Positions 1-10,888 of a stretch of 36,391 bases of DNA are shown here, in pieces. Position numbers and translations under genes: made by a program. Within the stretch, counting starts at the first letter, position 1; every line of letters starts with the position of its first letter. The stretch is from Chromera velia (lineage: Eukaryota; Sar; Chromeraceae): the NCBI GenBank assembly GCA_018398765.1, contig JAHBMJ010005348.1, positions 35,001-71,391 on the forward strand, read 5' to 3'. The notes under the pieces were generated by a model, which was not told the DNA's origin, did not search any database, and worked only from the letters and a program-made list of their open reading frames with translations.

Positions 1-215
1 GACAAGCCTGCGCATTCAACGAGGTTTCCTCAATTCCTGAAACGATGCAAAGCAACGCCTGGGAGCATTTTGCGAACCCACACGGACAGCGTTGACATTT
101 CCGTGCAGCGTGTAATTTTCAAAGCACTGACGTCAATTATGACAGTATTCCAACCTCACGACCACTGAGAACAGATGCGAACAGGAGAGAATACGTAACT
201 CAGTGATCGGAAGGC

Positions 216-240
216 ATATATATATATATATATATATATA
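216..240. repeat. TA dinucleotide microsatellite
   Basis: Uninterrupted alternating T and A. It sits just upstream of a conserved segment (GGGTGCGCCTGC, then an A-rich run and GAATTGCATTGAAG). The same arrangement recurs at 3767-3830, so the microsatellite is probably part of a dispersed repeat rather than an isolated run. Confidence 0.9.
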
Positions 241-247
241 GTGTATA

Positions 248-280
248 GGGGTGCGCCTGCAAAAAAGAATTGCATTGAAG
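248..280 (+). repeat. Dispersed repeat segment, copy 1
   Basis: The segment begins GGGTGCGCCTGCAAAA and ends AGAATTGCATTGAAG. An almost identical segment lies at 3798-3830 in the same orientation, and each copy follows a TA microsatellite by about 10 bases. After GAAG the two copies diverge: copy 1 runs into the foldback element at 282, and copy 2 into unrelated AT-rich DNA. This shared module suggests a low-copy interspersed repeat family. No coding capacity is visible. Confidence 0.75.
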
Positions 281-281
281 T

Positions 282-590
282 GTGAAAAATATTTTTATCG
301 CGCAAACAGTTTTTTGAGACTTGCAACATGTTTTTGATAATTTTCGTGAAGTCTCTGCAAATTTTCAAGTTCGTACGCGCGACCAGTTACGTTTGCAAAA
401 AATATGAAAATTCAAAATCGGGACTCAATTTTTTGGGTTTCCGGGGCCGCCCGGCTTTAAATTTTCATATTTTTGGCAAACATAATCGGTCGCGCGTACA
501 AACTTAAAAATTTGCACAGACTTCACGAATATTATCAAAAACATGTTGCAAGTCTCAAAAGACTGTTTGCGCGATAAAAATATTTTTTAC
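282..590. repeat. Large inverted repeat (foldback hairpin)
   Basis: Positions 282-412 and 460-590 are reverse complements of each other. They are 131 bases each with about 10 mismatches and no gaps by eye, separated by a 47-base loop (413-459). Landmarks are CGCGCAAACAG near 299 against CTGTTTGCGCG near 563, and TACGCGCGACC near 373 against GGTCGCGCGTA near 488. A shorter match continues outward (ATTGCA at 269, TGCAAT at 594). It could be a foldback or MITE-like element or a hairpin RNA source. No clear target-site duplication was seen, and it encodes no protein. Confidence 0.88.
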
Positions 591-1527
591 ATTTGCAATC
601 ACAATCGTAATCGTGCCAAATTGTGTTGGTCTTGGTATGCCGGGGCCCTGGGCCTCGGTTTTTGTTTTTATAGAGCCGCGGCGCGCACGGGAAAAAAAGT
701 CGAGGACTCGTCAAGATCTGCGAAAATCCTCGCCTCGGCAAGACCCGCGAAAATCTGTCACGCGGGGTCATACTCTCGCACAGAGGAGTTGAGTCTCGCA
801 GCATGAAGACCAGAAATGGACCGGAATTTGGGCATTCATTTAGAATTTGAGAAACTCCACAACTTATTTAATAATTTCATTTCGAATTTAAGTGTTCATT
901 AGAATGCCGTATAGAACCATATTACTGTCGCATGAAAGTTCACAAATCCGATACTTAGTTTTGAAACTGATAAAGTTCTCTGGTGATCGTTCCTCACAAA
1001 CGAAGAAAACCACCAAAATATTCAAAAAACTGAATTTCACATGACAGACATTTCATCATTACCAGACAGATGAAATTGCACTCAGGTATACACCCGGAGC
1101 TCAAACCAAGACTTGGATCTATCCAATTTCATAGATTTCTACTTTGGCTCCTTAGTCCCGGTTCCTCGGTCAAGCTTCTAGGCAGCCGCTCAAAATCGCA
1201 GCTAGAAAGGGAGTTCAAAGTGAGAGATGGTTAGAGAATGTTGGAGACGGATTCGTTCTCTCCAACTGCTTTTGCTTTTTTACAAGGCAGCAGGACCAGA
1301 CGCATCCACCAGTCCCCAACTTATATTTAATTTAGGTCAGGTTTCTCCGTTTGGCACTGGCTCTTTGGTTGAGCCTTCAGTCGCTTACTTAAAATCGAAG
1401 ATGGAAAACGAATGAGAAGCCGCAGATAGTAGTGGAGTAGCATGCTCGAGGCGGTACAGCTTTGTTGTTCCTTCGTTCCTTTTCATTCAGACACTCTCCA
1501 TTTTTGCCCCCCCCAACCACTTTCTAG
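591..1527. other. Non-coding AT-rich intergenic DNA
   Basis: No open frame with credible codon structure was found. Around 636-650 there is TATGCCGGGGCCCT. Its reverse complement recurs at 3724-3737, a second hint that both flanks carry pieces of one repeat family. The stretch 700-790 is GC-richer and has several CTCG/GCGAAAATC repeats (GCGAAAATCCTCGCCTCGGC, then CCCGCGAAAATC). The remainder looks like unique AT-rich sequence. Confidence 0.6.
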
Positions 1528-3016
1528 AGAGAAAGTGAAAGACAGATAGAGAGAGAGAAAGTGAAAGTGTGAGAGAGTGTATGAGAGAGAGAGTGAGAGA
1601 GAAAAAGAAAGAGAGGGTGAGAGAGAAAGAGAGGGGGAAGGAGAAGAAGACGGAGGGAGAGGGAGTAAGAGAGAGAGAGTAAGAGAAAGGGAGAGGGAGA
1701 GGGAGGAGGGGAGAGGGTGAAGGAGAGAGGGAGGGAGAGGGAGAGATGGAGGGGGGAGAGGGTGAGGGAGACGGAGAAGGAGACGGAGAGAGGGAAGGGG
1801 GGAGAGAAAGGGAGAAAGCGAGAGGGAGAGAGAGAGGGAGAAGAGGGAGTCATAGAGAGAATTTCCAAAGAGAGAGAAAGAAAGAGAGAGAGAATTCAAA
1901 GCAAGACAGAAGGTAAAATGACAGGAAAGAACTTCATAAGGAGGAAGTAAGCATGGAAGGAATCAGAGAGGCAGAAGAAATGAAAGAAAAAAAAATGACT
2001 GACACACATACAGGCCGCAGTGCCAACGCGCTGATTCGAGGGGGGGGGGGACAGAGAGATGGAGAGGGAGAGAGAGAAAGGGAAAGAGGGAGGGAGAGAC
2101 TCTCAGATACTCTCGTGAAGTAGGGAGAGAGAGAGGGAAAGAAAGGGAAAGAGGGAGGGAGGGAGGGAGGGAGGGAGCCTCAGGGAGGGAGGGAGAAAGA
2201 GAGAGGGCAAGAAGGAGGAACAGGAAGAGAGAAAGGAGTGTGTGTGTGGGGGGGGGGAGGGAGAGGGAGAGGGAGAGGGAGAGAAAGAGAGCTAGAGAGG
2301 CAGAGAGGGAAAGGAAGAGGGAGAGGCACAGGGAGAGGAAGGTAGGGACTCTCAGAGCTAGAGAGGGTGAGAGAGAGGGAGAAAGGGGGAGGGAGGGAGA
2401 AAGAGAGAGAGAGAGAAAGAGAAAGAGAGAGGGAGGGAGGGAGGGAGGGAGTCTCAGAGCTAGAGAGGGAGAGGGAGAGGGAAAGAGAGGGAGGGAGGGA
2501 GAAAGAGAGAGGGAGAGAGAGAGAGTGAGAGGGAGGAAGAGGGAGACAGAGCGGAGTGTATGTAGGGGGGGGGAGAGGGAGAGGAAGGGGGAAGAGACGG
2601 GAAGAGAGAGAAAAAAAAAAGAGAGAGAGAGAGAGGGAGAGGGCGAGGAAGAGGTACAAAGAGAGGGAGAGGGAGAGAAGGAAGGAGGGAGAAAGAGTTT
2701 TAGAGAGAGGGAGGGAGAAAGACATATGCAGAGGGAGAGAGAGAGAGAAAGAGGGAGAGAGGGGGAGAGGGAGAGAGAGGGAGAGAGAGACGGGGGGAGA
2801 GAGCTAGGGGGAGAGAGAGAGAGAGAGAAAGAGAGAAAGAGAGAGAGAGGGGAAGAGAAAGGGGGAGGAAGGGACAGAGAGAGGAGGAGTTGGAGGGAGG
2901 GGGAGAGAGAGAGAGAGGGAGAGAGAGGGAGGGAAGGAGGGAGAGAGAACAAGAGAAAGAGAGAGACAGGGAAGGAAGGAAGGAAGGAAAGGAGGAAGGA
3001 AGGAAAGAAGGAAGGT
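1528..3016 (+). repeat. 1.5-kb polypurine (GA-rich) tract
   Basis: About 1.5 kb in which the plus strand is almost only A and G, with GAGA, GGGA and GGAAGGA subrepeats and rare single pyrimidines. There is higher-order structure: CTCAGAGCTAGAG occurs at 2351 and 2453. GGAGTGT followed by a G-run occurs near 2235 and near 2552. Parts of the tract have therefore been duplicated in blocks. Long frames on both strands here (Ser/Leu/Pro on minus, Arg/Glu/Gly on plus) are composition artefacts. Such mirror-symmetric purine DNA can form triplex (H-DNA); that property is general knowledge and was not measured here. Confidence 0.9.
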
Positions 3017-3766
3017 TCCATTAAAAAGTTATTCGGTCGCAGAACTTATTCTTGAGACCAGGATGCGTGTTCACGAGCAAAGAATCATGGAAGCAGTAAT
3101 TAATTGGTTGCATGCATTGCACTGCATCTACATGTAAGCAATATACTAGACAATACATAAGGAATGAGAAAAGTATTTGTATCAACGACTATACTAGTCT
3201 GTACTGGACAAACCAGAACTTATCAGAAGTATAAACCTTGTAAAATCTGGCATCACCTTTCATCATAGTGCATCAGAGTCTTTAAGATCAAATTTAAGCC
3301 TTGTAACGTCGAAATGAGCCCTATTGCACTCGTTATTCCCAATTATACTTATAGACTTAATTCCTAGCTTAATTCTTTATCTTATATCTTTTTCTCCTTT
3401 ATTTTCTAGTTTTGATAGAGAATTATACAAATTTTTTATTATTTATTTTCATTTATTTTATTTATCATATTTTATTTTAGGATTAGGATTACGATTTATG
3501 TCCGGAGGATTGGCCTCCTGCGCTAATGCCGAATGTCCTACGTGTAGCTTCCAAGGAAAGCGCCTAGACGCATCAGACCTCCCTGGCAATCAATCCAGAA
3601 ATGATAGGTGAATTCCTGTTGTTTAAGATTATTTTGCTCTAAGTTTTTCTATGTCATGATCGTTGACTGGTCCGTCAAACATATCATCAAACACATGTTT
3701 TTTTTCTGAACATTTTTTTCTTAGGGCCCCGGCATACCCCCAGAGCCTGTGGAGGGGGTATCCTGC
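3017..3766. other. AT-rich intergenic spacer
   Basis: Very AT-rich from about 3340 to 3490 (TTTATT runs). The only notable short features are a TGCATGCA octamer at 3109-3116 and an imperfect hairpin near 3735-3762 (ATACCCCC paired with GGGGGTAT). No gene is supported. Confidence 0.6.
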
Positions 3767-3830
3767 ATATATATATATATATATATATAGTTTGGTTGGG
3801 GTGCGCCTGCAAAACAGAATTGCATTGAAG
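3767..3830 (+). repeat. TA microsatellite plus dispersed repeat, copy 2
   Basis: A TA run (3767-3789) is followed by GGGGTGCGCCTGCAAAA and AGAATTGCATTGAAG (3798-3830). This repeats the arrangement at 216-280 in the same orientation. The downstream sequence contains TGCATGCA at 3840-3847 and then diverges from copy 1, so the shared module ends at GAAG. Confidence 0.75.
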
Positions 3831-4603
3831 AAGGAAGCATGCATGCAAATTCGCGTGCAGATGTGCGCGACATTTTTTATTATTTTTGCAAAAAACGTAT
3901 GCCATTTTCCGCGTGCTGCTGATTTGGCACCGATACAGTTGGAAAGATCTGACGATCGCGACATAGTAACACTATATATAGCTAGCTATAATATATCGCC
4001 TCAGGGGGCAGTTCAGCTCTGCTGAGATCAGCCGAGAGGCCCTGCATAAAATCGCATGCATCCGCATAACGCATTTTTTCATTTTTTGGGGGGGTCTCCG
4101 TCATGGTCAATGTTGCCCAAATTCTAAAATATGATGATGATGATGATTGAGGGTTAAATCCTAATATGCCCCTCAAGCAACTCGCATGGAGCCGCGATCG
4201 CATTATATAATATTATATACTTCGCTCTTCATGATACGTGCCCCTCCAGTATAACTCGCACGGAGTTAATTGTATATGTGTTCATGCGCGGTCCCGAAAA
4301 GCATATTTTGCGGCATGCAGGAAAAAACCCGAAAAAAAAAACGCTCAATCAATATTTTGCACACGTTGCCGTGGCCCCCGCCATTTGCCCATGCATGCAT
4401 TGCATGCAAGACATGCCCCCCATGCCCAACGGATTATGCAATCAAATTATGGCCGACCCCCTAAATGGCCCCCCGAGGCACTCACCCAACTGGTTGGGTG
4501 TATCCCGTATATATAGAGCCGTACGTTGTACAGACCTCCAGTCCCAAATGAGGCAGAACGTTTGACTTGGACGGTGCAACTGCGAGCCGCTCGGGGTCCC
4601 AAC
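3831..4603. other. Intergenic region upstream of the TTC29-like gene
   Basis: No convincing gene. It holds three TGCATGCA octamers (3840, 4392 and 4401; the last two are nearly abutting), a GAT trinucleotide run near 4130 and C-rich stretches at 4370-4480. The paired octamers at 4392-4408 lie about 415 bases upstream of the TTC29-like ATG and may be regulatory. Confidence 0.5.
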
Positions 4604-4626
4604 ATATATATATATATATATATATA
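4604..4626. repeat. TA microsatellite
   Basis: Third pure TA run of the left arm. It is not followed by the GGGTGCGCCTGC module, so it is probably an independent expansion. It lies about 200 bases upstream of the TTC29-like start codon. Confidence 0.85.
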
Positions 4627-4822
4627 CACAGCTCTCGAGCTCTACCCAGATTGCCCTCTGGCTTGCTGATCTTTTGAGTGAAATAACAATACGCAGATCA
4701 TCTTTGATCTCGAAGGAGAAAAGCAAGAACCTCCGGTACAATCTTTCTCTTTTGACTCACATATAGGTAGACCGAATCGAAGCCAGTTGGCGCTTGACAG
4801 GCTTGCACCACAAACTTGCACG

Positions 4823-7436
4823 ATGACAAACGTTTACACAGGCACCATTCCCGGCTCTTACGCTACGTGCGTGAATACAGGTGAGCGCATGCAGGCGTGT
4901 CGATTTCGTTCAGCGGAACTTCGCATATATGCAGTGGTTTATCAGTGGTCTATCTCGTACCTTGAATGTCCAGAGGACCGTCTGAAGTTGTTTTCTTGTT
5001 GATCTGTAGACGCAATAGTCCGACGGGATCAGAGCAGAGGTATGGGTGCAAGTTCATGTGCACTTCCAGCTTCTCACCTATGCATATTGATTGATGCACT
5101 GACCTTCATGCATGCATCCAACTATATATACAAGCACATGCATCGTGCACTATCGTGGATTTACTCATCCCCGAGTGCCATTCCCCTCTTGAATGCAAGA
5201 CGAAGACCTTCATCGACAAGCAAGAGTGCTGCAGGCCGTGTGTAGACTCAAGTACCTCAGCGCACCATTCTGGTCTGCCTTCCATGCATCTAATGCGGCT
5301 GGGGGGAAAAGAGAAAAGAACATGTCTAGACTTGTAAGGAAAGTGGAAGAGAAGAAACTAGAGCCACAGACAAGCGAGAAATGACTAGCACAGAAAGCAC
5401 AGTGACTTCTTTGTATCGTTTCCTTGCAGAGCACTCGGGAAAGAACAAACCGACAGGGACCCTGCCCGCCGCCGCACTGTCCCACTTCCTGAATGGGGGC
5501 GCCGGGAAGTCGGCAGCTGGCAGCAGACTGGAGGCAGACGAGAGGGACGAGTCTGCTGTGGTGGCAATGATCCGCCGAATCCGAAGTGAAGCGTCGAACA
5601 GAAGCGCAGGGGTGACAAACGCTCCTCAGTCTATTTCTCCGGCAACAGGAATGCCCCCAAAGGGAGGGGGAGGGGAGTCTACGCAGACCCAGGCTGCTGC
5701 AGCCTCCCCGGGAGAGAAGGACAAAAACGCACAGCAGACGGGGCAGGGAGCAGGAGGACAGGGGCAAGAGAAGGAAAGGGAGCAGGGAGCAGCAGCAACG
5801 AGTCAAGTGGACAAAGCAGCTTTCTGTCGTGAGTTGTTGGTCTCTGGTTGTGTGGAGTCGTTTATTGACTTGTTCTTCATTCTGCACAGAAAAGCAGCGT
5901 CTGCCGTACCAGGACAGCAGTCAAGTAAGGACTCAAGAGGAGAGGTGGCAGGAGGGGAGGAGGAACTGAGCCTCCCGGAGGATGCGCTTGTGTTCCTGAG
6001 GGACACGCTGGAGGCTGCAGAGACAGAGAGAAGGCACCAAGCTTTCAAAGCATCTTACGACAACTACAATTCTGTAGCTGAATATTTCGAAAGGGGGGGA
6101 GACATGCGAGCGTCGCAGCACTTCCATGAAAGAGCCATGGCAGTTGCAAATCAGGGCAAGTTGTTGGAAGATCTTGTCAAGGCTCAGATGGATATTGGGG
6201 AGTGTGCAAAACAGGAAGGAAACCTAGACAGCGCGGTGTCTTATTTCGAGAACGCACTGCAGATGGCGAAGGACCACAATTTCCCACCCCAACAGAGAAG
6301 AGGCGCGACAGAGCTTGTGAAAGTCTACACAACGCTTGCTCAGCAGCATGAAAGGGTTAGTCACTGATGGATTCATTTTGTTCACCATGCAGACTTTGTT
6401 TTATTTGACAGACTGAAAGCAAGGGGAAAAAACACTGTGACAAGAGACCATGCTAGAACACCTGATCCAACAACGCAGCGGGAAAGCTGGTCTCCATCCC
6501 ATTTGAGAGAGCACCGACCCTCTTACTTTCCCTTGAAATCTGTAGTCATCATTTTCCTCTTTGTACGTAAGTGTGCTTCGTCCCTTGCTTCCGGTCCCAA
6601 AGACGCTCCACTTTAATTGCTGTGTGGGTGATTGAATGAATGAATGTGCAGAATGGGACGCTGCAAGAAGCCGCAGAGATGTACGAGACAGCGCTGGCCA
6701 GGGCAAAGGTGGTGAACAACCTCGGCATCGGGGGGTTCGAGCTTTACGGAGAAGCGTGCTACAACTTGGGGAGGGCCAGGTTCAAGTTGGGTACGTGGGG
6801 GGAGGGGTTTGGGGGGATGGAACTGAGGAGGCAAAGAATGAAATGTGTGATCCAAACAGTCATGTCCATCTGTCTGTTTTTGTCTGTCTTTCTCACGGTC
6901 TGTCTGTGCGCCTGTCTGTCCCTCTGTCGCTTTACCTGCTACTAGATTTTCTTCTTCCCTTCTTCCTCTCTGTCCTTCTTTCTTATCTTCAAGTGGTGTC
7001 GGTCCACTCATTTTATTCACTGGACAGAGCGCGAGAAAAGAGAAGACTTGTCCATCCCGGCCTTGCTGCGCTTTTGAAAAAGGAAAAAGACAGAAAGATG
7101 ATACCCAAGAGCGCTACACGCACACAGCGCAAAATTTTGTGCGGAAGAAATCCCCACTCTTCTGTCTGTGCAGGCCAATATGAGGAGGCCCTGGAGCTCC
7201 AGTCACAATTCCTCGACCACAGCAGGTCTGTCTGTCTGTGTGTCTTGTCTGTCTGTCTGACAGGGGAATAAATAGCAAAACCATTCTGATAAGCGGGGCG
7301 CACGAGTAAGTGGGCCAGCGTGTGAAGATGCGGAAAAGTAAATGAACCAGGGAATGGACCTTGAGAGTTCGCCAACAGTCTGGAAGAAGGCATGTCTCTT
7401 TCTCCCCTGTGTGTGTGCGTGTGTGTGCCTGCGTGC

Positions 7437-7474
<38 letters not shown>

Positions 7475-8463
7475 CTTTTTATGCGTATGTGTTCATGACA
7501 TTTTACTTGCAGGACCGACAACGACAGGAAAGCAGAGTCCGCAGCCTACGCAGCCCTCGCACAGGCCCACCAGGCCCTCGGGCACACCCAGGAAGCGATT
7601 GGAATGCTGGAGCACGTCCTCTCTGTGGCACACGAGGCCGTCAGTCTGCATATGTGATTTAGAGGCGCTGGCTTTGTTCGCCTTTTCCTGTCTGTCAAAA
7701 GGTCTGACGGGGTGATCGACAATTGCTTCTATTTCTGTCTCCTTTCTGCACTTGTCCTAGCACTTGTCCGTGTTCGTGTGTTCCCGCAGAGTCGATCGAC
7801 GGTTGTCAACTCCCTTCCTGCGCATCAATTGTGTATACAAATTCTTTGATTCCCCTTTCCTTCCCTTTTGTTTCTATCAGAACGAGCTCCAAGCCCAGTC
7901 CGAAGCCTGCCTGTCTTTGGGCCTCCTCTATGGAGAGAGAGGAGACTACGAGAAGGCGATCGAACTCCTCGAGCAACACTTCGATCTCGCAAGGCAAGTC
8001 GGAACACCCACCTATCTGTCTGCTTGCTTCTCAGCATATCTACTCTCCAGTTTGTCTTGCGTAGGTCTCCCGCTGTTGAGTTGCAACGAAAAAGAGGTCT
8101 CCGAAATGATGTTGAATCAATGAATTTGACTCACACATTCCTCACTTATCATGAATTCGACTCAAAACATATGACAGTCTGCAGTACACGAAATTGCATT
8201 TCCGGAGAATTGAAAGACGGCGTTGGGATCTTGCTGCACGATTCTAAAACCATCCTACACTTACGTATACATAATACACGAAAACGTCTGTGTGGTTCCG
8301 TGTTTGCAGGCAAATCGGGGATCTGGAGCTGGTGGACGCCGCCAGAGTTATGCTCGGCATGGCTCGGGGACGCGGGAAGATGGACATCTTCGTTGATGTC
8401 CTCAACACCAATCTCAGGAAGCTCCTTGCTTGGAAGTCAAAGAGGGCTCCCCTCGGCAGCTGA
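4823..8463 (+). CDS. TTC29: TTC29-like tetratricopeptide repeat protein (nine exons)
   Basis: Exons by splice phase: 4823-4880, 5010-5039, 5200-5333, 5432-6355, 6652-6790, 7174-7225, 7513-7639, 7881-7993, 8310-8463. The total is 576 aa and the frame closes exactly on TGA. Residues about 200-576 follow animal TTC29 along their whole length. Diagnostic segments are SGCVESFIDLFFILHRK, ERGGDMRASQHFHERAM, GNLDSAVSYFENALQMAKDH, GTLQEAAEMYETALARAK, LGLLYGERGDYEKAIELL and the C-terminal LNTNLRKLLAWKSKR, so several TPR helices are visible. Residues 75-200 are low-complexity Gly/Gln/Lys/Glu. TTC29 is an axonemal/flagellar protein in animals and protists, and its loss impairs sperm flagella, so this protein probably serves the flagella of a motile stage. 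The intron after 7993 has a GC donor (AAG|GCAAGT). Exon 4 probably uses the second AG of GCAGAG, because only that keeps the frame. Exons 1-3 are the least certain. Confidence 0.85.
7409..7472 (+). repeat. GT microsatellite in a TTC29-like intron
   Basis: GT-rich run ending in about 16 perfect GT units, inside the intron between 7225 and 7513. On the minus strand it reads as His/Thr and on the plus strand as Cys/Val; neither is a real coding frame. Confidence 0.85.
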
Positions 8464-9650
8464 TCCCATACCCCCGAAAAGAATGAGAACAAACGGGAAC
8501 AGTAAGACCCTGCCCGTGAGGCATGTTCTCTGAGTTCATGAACGGACAGGACTTTGGAGAGTGATGGACTCAGGGGGTGGCCGTCACAGCACCTCAGCAT
8601 CCCTTCTGGTCAATGAAATCGGTTGGTGGCCGGGTCATTCTTGGACTCTGTTAGCCAAGATTGCCCTTTCGGCATGATTGATGCAGTGCATCTGTCAGTT
8701 GCGTGCTTAAGCTCACCACACAGAGGATGTGAAGCGCGAAAGCACTGCGAGTTGCATGCGTCAGTACCCAGAAATCAGGTTTGACACTTCACAGACAAAC
8801 GTGTACATTCTTAGTCATACAAAACTATGTGTACAAAAGTTTCTTACATGTATATATAAAGATGTTATTTTGGTAACCTTCGGTCTGATAGACATCATAC
8901 CCTAGATCATGCCAGAGTGTGTTAGAGCTTTATGTCTTCAAGTTTGTGTATGTACCAATAAGAAAATTTCTTATACACTATAGTAGTTGATTAAAACTAG
9001 TACTAGCTACCATCAGAGTTAATATAAAATCTATATGTTGAAGTGTTATAGCGTAGCATATTCTGTTCTTTTTAAGTTTAAAAATTGTATGATAAATTAA
9101 TTTCATTCGATTTCATTGCACTACGACATGTAATTTTAACTTAAATTTGAATTTAATTTTTCCAAAACTGAGTTCGAATTCGTCTAGGAATTAGCAAAAG
9201 AATTAGTTATACATAGGATAAGTCTGAATCAGGCTTAATTTACTACTTTAATAAACCTAGCTTTAAACCTTTTTGAACAAATGCGCCGTGCATGACTCAG
9301 GGTGCTTAGGGTTCAATCAAATCAATGTTATTTTATCTAGTATTTTGTAGATTATTTTTAATCATATTTAAAGGCTATACAGCTAGCCATACAGTCCAAA
9401 TGATGTTTCCTCTCAGCCAGGCTGAGCATCAGTACTAGTAAATTGATTTAAAATTTAAACGTTGCCCGGCCGCCGCGATGCATTGTCACCCTTGAACGGT
9501 TGCCACCGCTATAATATTGCGACAACTGACATCATCGTTCAAGTTGTTTATTAGTATGAAATTGAAATTATTGAATTCATTTTTGAATCGGGAATTGAAA
9601 TTTAATTGTTTTTAAATAGGATTCACTAAAAACTACATTCCTCTTCACAG
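8464..9650. other. AT-rich intergenic region downstream of TTC29-like
   Basis: Strongly AT-rich from about 8800 on, with stop codons in all frames. It presumably includes the 3' UTR and terminator of the upstream gene. I see no gene, tandem repeat or RNA gene in it. Confidence 0.6.
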
Positions 9651-10020
9651 ACATTCACATCCTTTCCCGTTTGTGACAGTTTTTCTCTAGTTCTGTCTCC
9701 GACGGTCTCTCCCTCACACTTTCTGAGCTGTTCTCAAGTTGAACTAGCTTCTCAGGCTCTCTCTTTACTAGTCTCTTTGCTCTTTGTCCTCTCCACCCCT
9801 CACTTTTTTTCCACGGGCCACGACCCGTTTTAACTGCAATGCCTTCTCTCTGCTCTATATCCAGAGATGCCCGGACGCAAGCAGGGCAACACCAAGTCAT
9901 AGAGCCCGAAATTGTGAAACATAAACACACCGACCAACAAACACACTGTATCGTTCCGTTTTATTCTCGTATTGTTTTGACGTACACCGATTGACACACA
10001 GTTACGCAGACGTCGCAGAG

Positions 10021-10057
<37 letters not shown>

Positions 10058-10888
10058 CTAGCAGGCATGCTGATGAGACGCCACTGTCCGAGTCTTTGCT
10101 TTTTGCTTTTTTCTTGTTCGTTCCCTTCGATATTTCTGGTTTTCCCTTTTAGGGCGCATAATTGAAAAGTGCCAGAGCCTGGATGGAGTCTCGAGACGCA
10201 CCCTACACCCCCCCCTTGGCCCAGCGCAGAATTGCCCTTCAGACTGTGATTCCTCTTTTTGCATGCAGACAAACTGACGAGACGTGCGGACGGGCTGGCG
10301 GACAAACAGAAAGTCAGAAAAGAAAAATAAAGTCCCGTCTCTTACACACAATCATAAACTCTCGGTCCTCTCTGCAGTGCACGTTGCCATGCACTTTTCC
10401 CCTAAAGACAGACAATCACACCGCGAAGACTCACTAACCGACCTAAACGAAACCAACAGACTGACTGACTCCTGAGCCGCCAACATCAGATCCGCTCATG
10501 GACCAGGAAAAGAAAAAGGAAGTGAGGCAGAGAAAAGGGATCTTCCGAACTGCTCAAAGAACCCCATCTGTCTGGGACTGTCTCTCCAAGAAATCCCCAC
10601 ACCACAGAAGGCATACAACTGCAGTTACACTTCCTTCATGCATCGAGCCGGACGGGCCATCGGCCTTCCTGAGCGCATTGGCGGCTCTGCTCTGTCTGCC
10701 TGCCAAAAAAAGCCCGAAACTCTTCACACACACTCCTTTTGTACGCTGCTCAGCTCACTGAAGCACGCAAGCTGTAATGAAACCGTTCTTCACCCCCTGG
10801 CAGAAAAATGAACACACACGAATACTTGTACATTGCAGGGCTCACCCCTGCAGCCTGCTTCGAACCCTCGTCCCGCTCCCCACAATGA
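9651..10888. other. Intergenic region downstream of the 138-aa gene
   Basis: Pyrimidine-rich patches and a pure AG microsatellite at 10025-10053. Short frames on both strands (for example 10498-10761 plus) have no recognisable domain and an unremarkable composition. It probably contains the 3' UTR of the minus-strand gene that ends at 10889. Confidence 0.5.

Noticed and set aside
1483-3055. Long frames on both strands (up to 352 aa minus, 271 aa plus) in the purine tract
   Set aside because: Pure low-complexity translation of GA repeats (Ser/Leu/Pro or Arg/Glu/Gly); no domain or start context.
5210-5887. Minus-strand frame of 225 aa
   Set aside because: Antisense shadow of TTC29-like exons 3-4, whose plus-strand frame has clear family similarity.
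10498-10761. Plus-strand frame of 87 aa with ATG
   Set aside because: No recognisable family and located where the 3' UTR of the opposite gene is expected; too weak to call.
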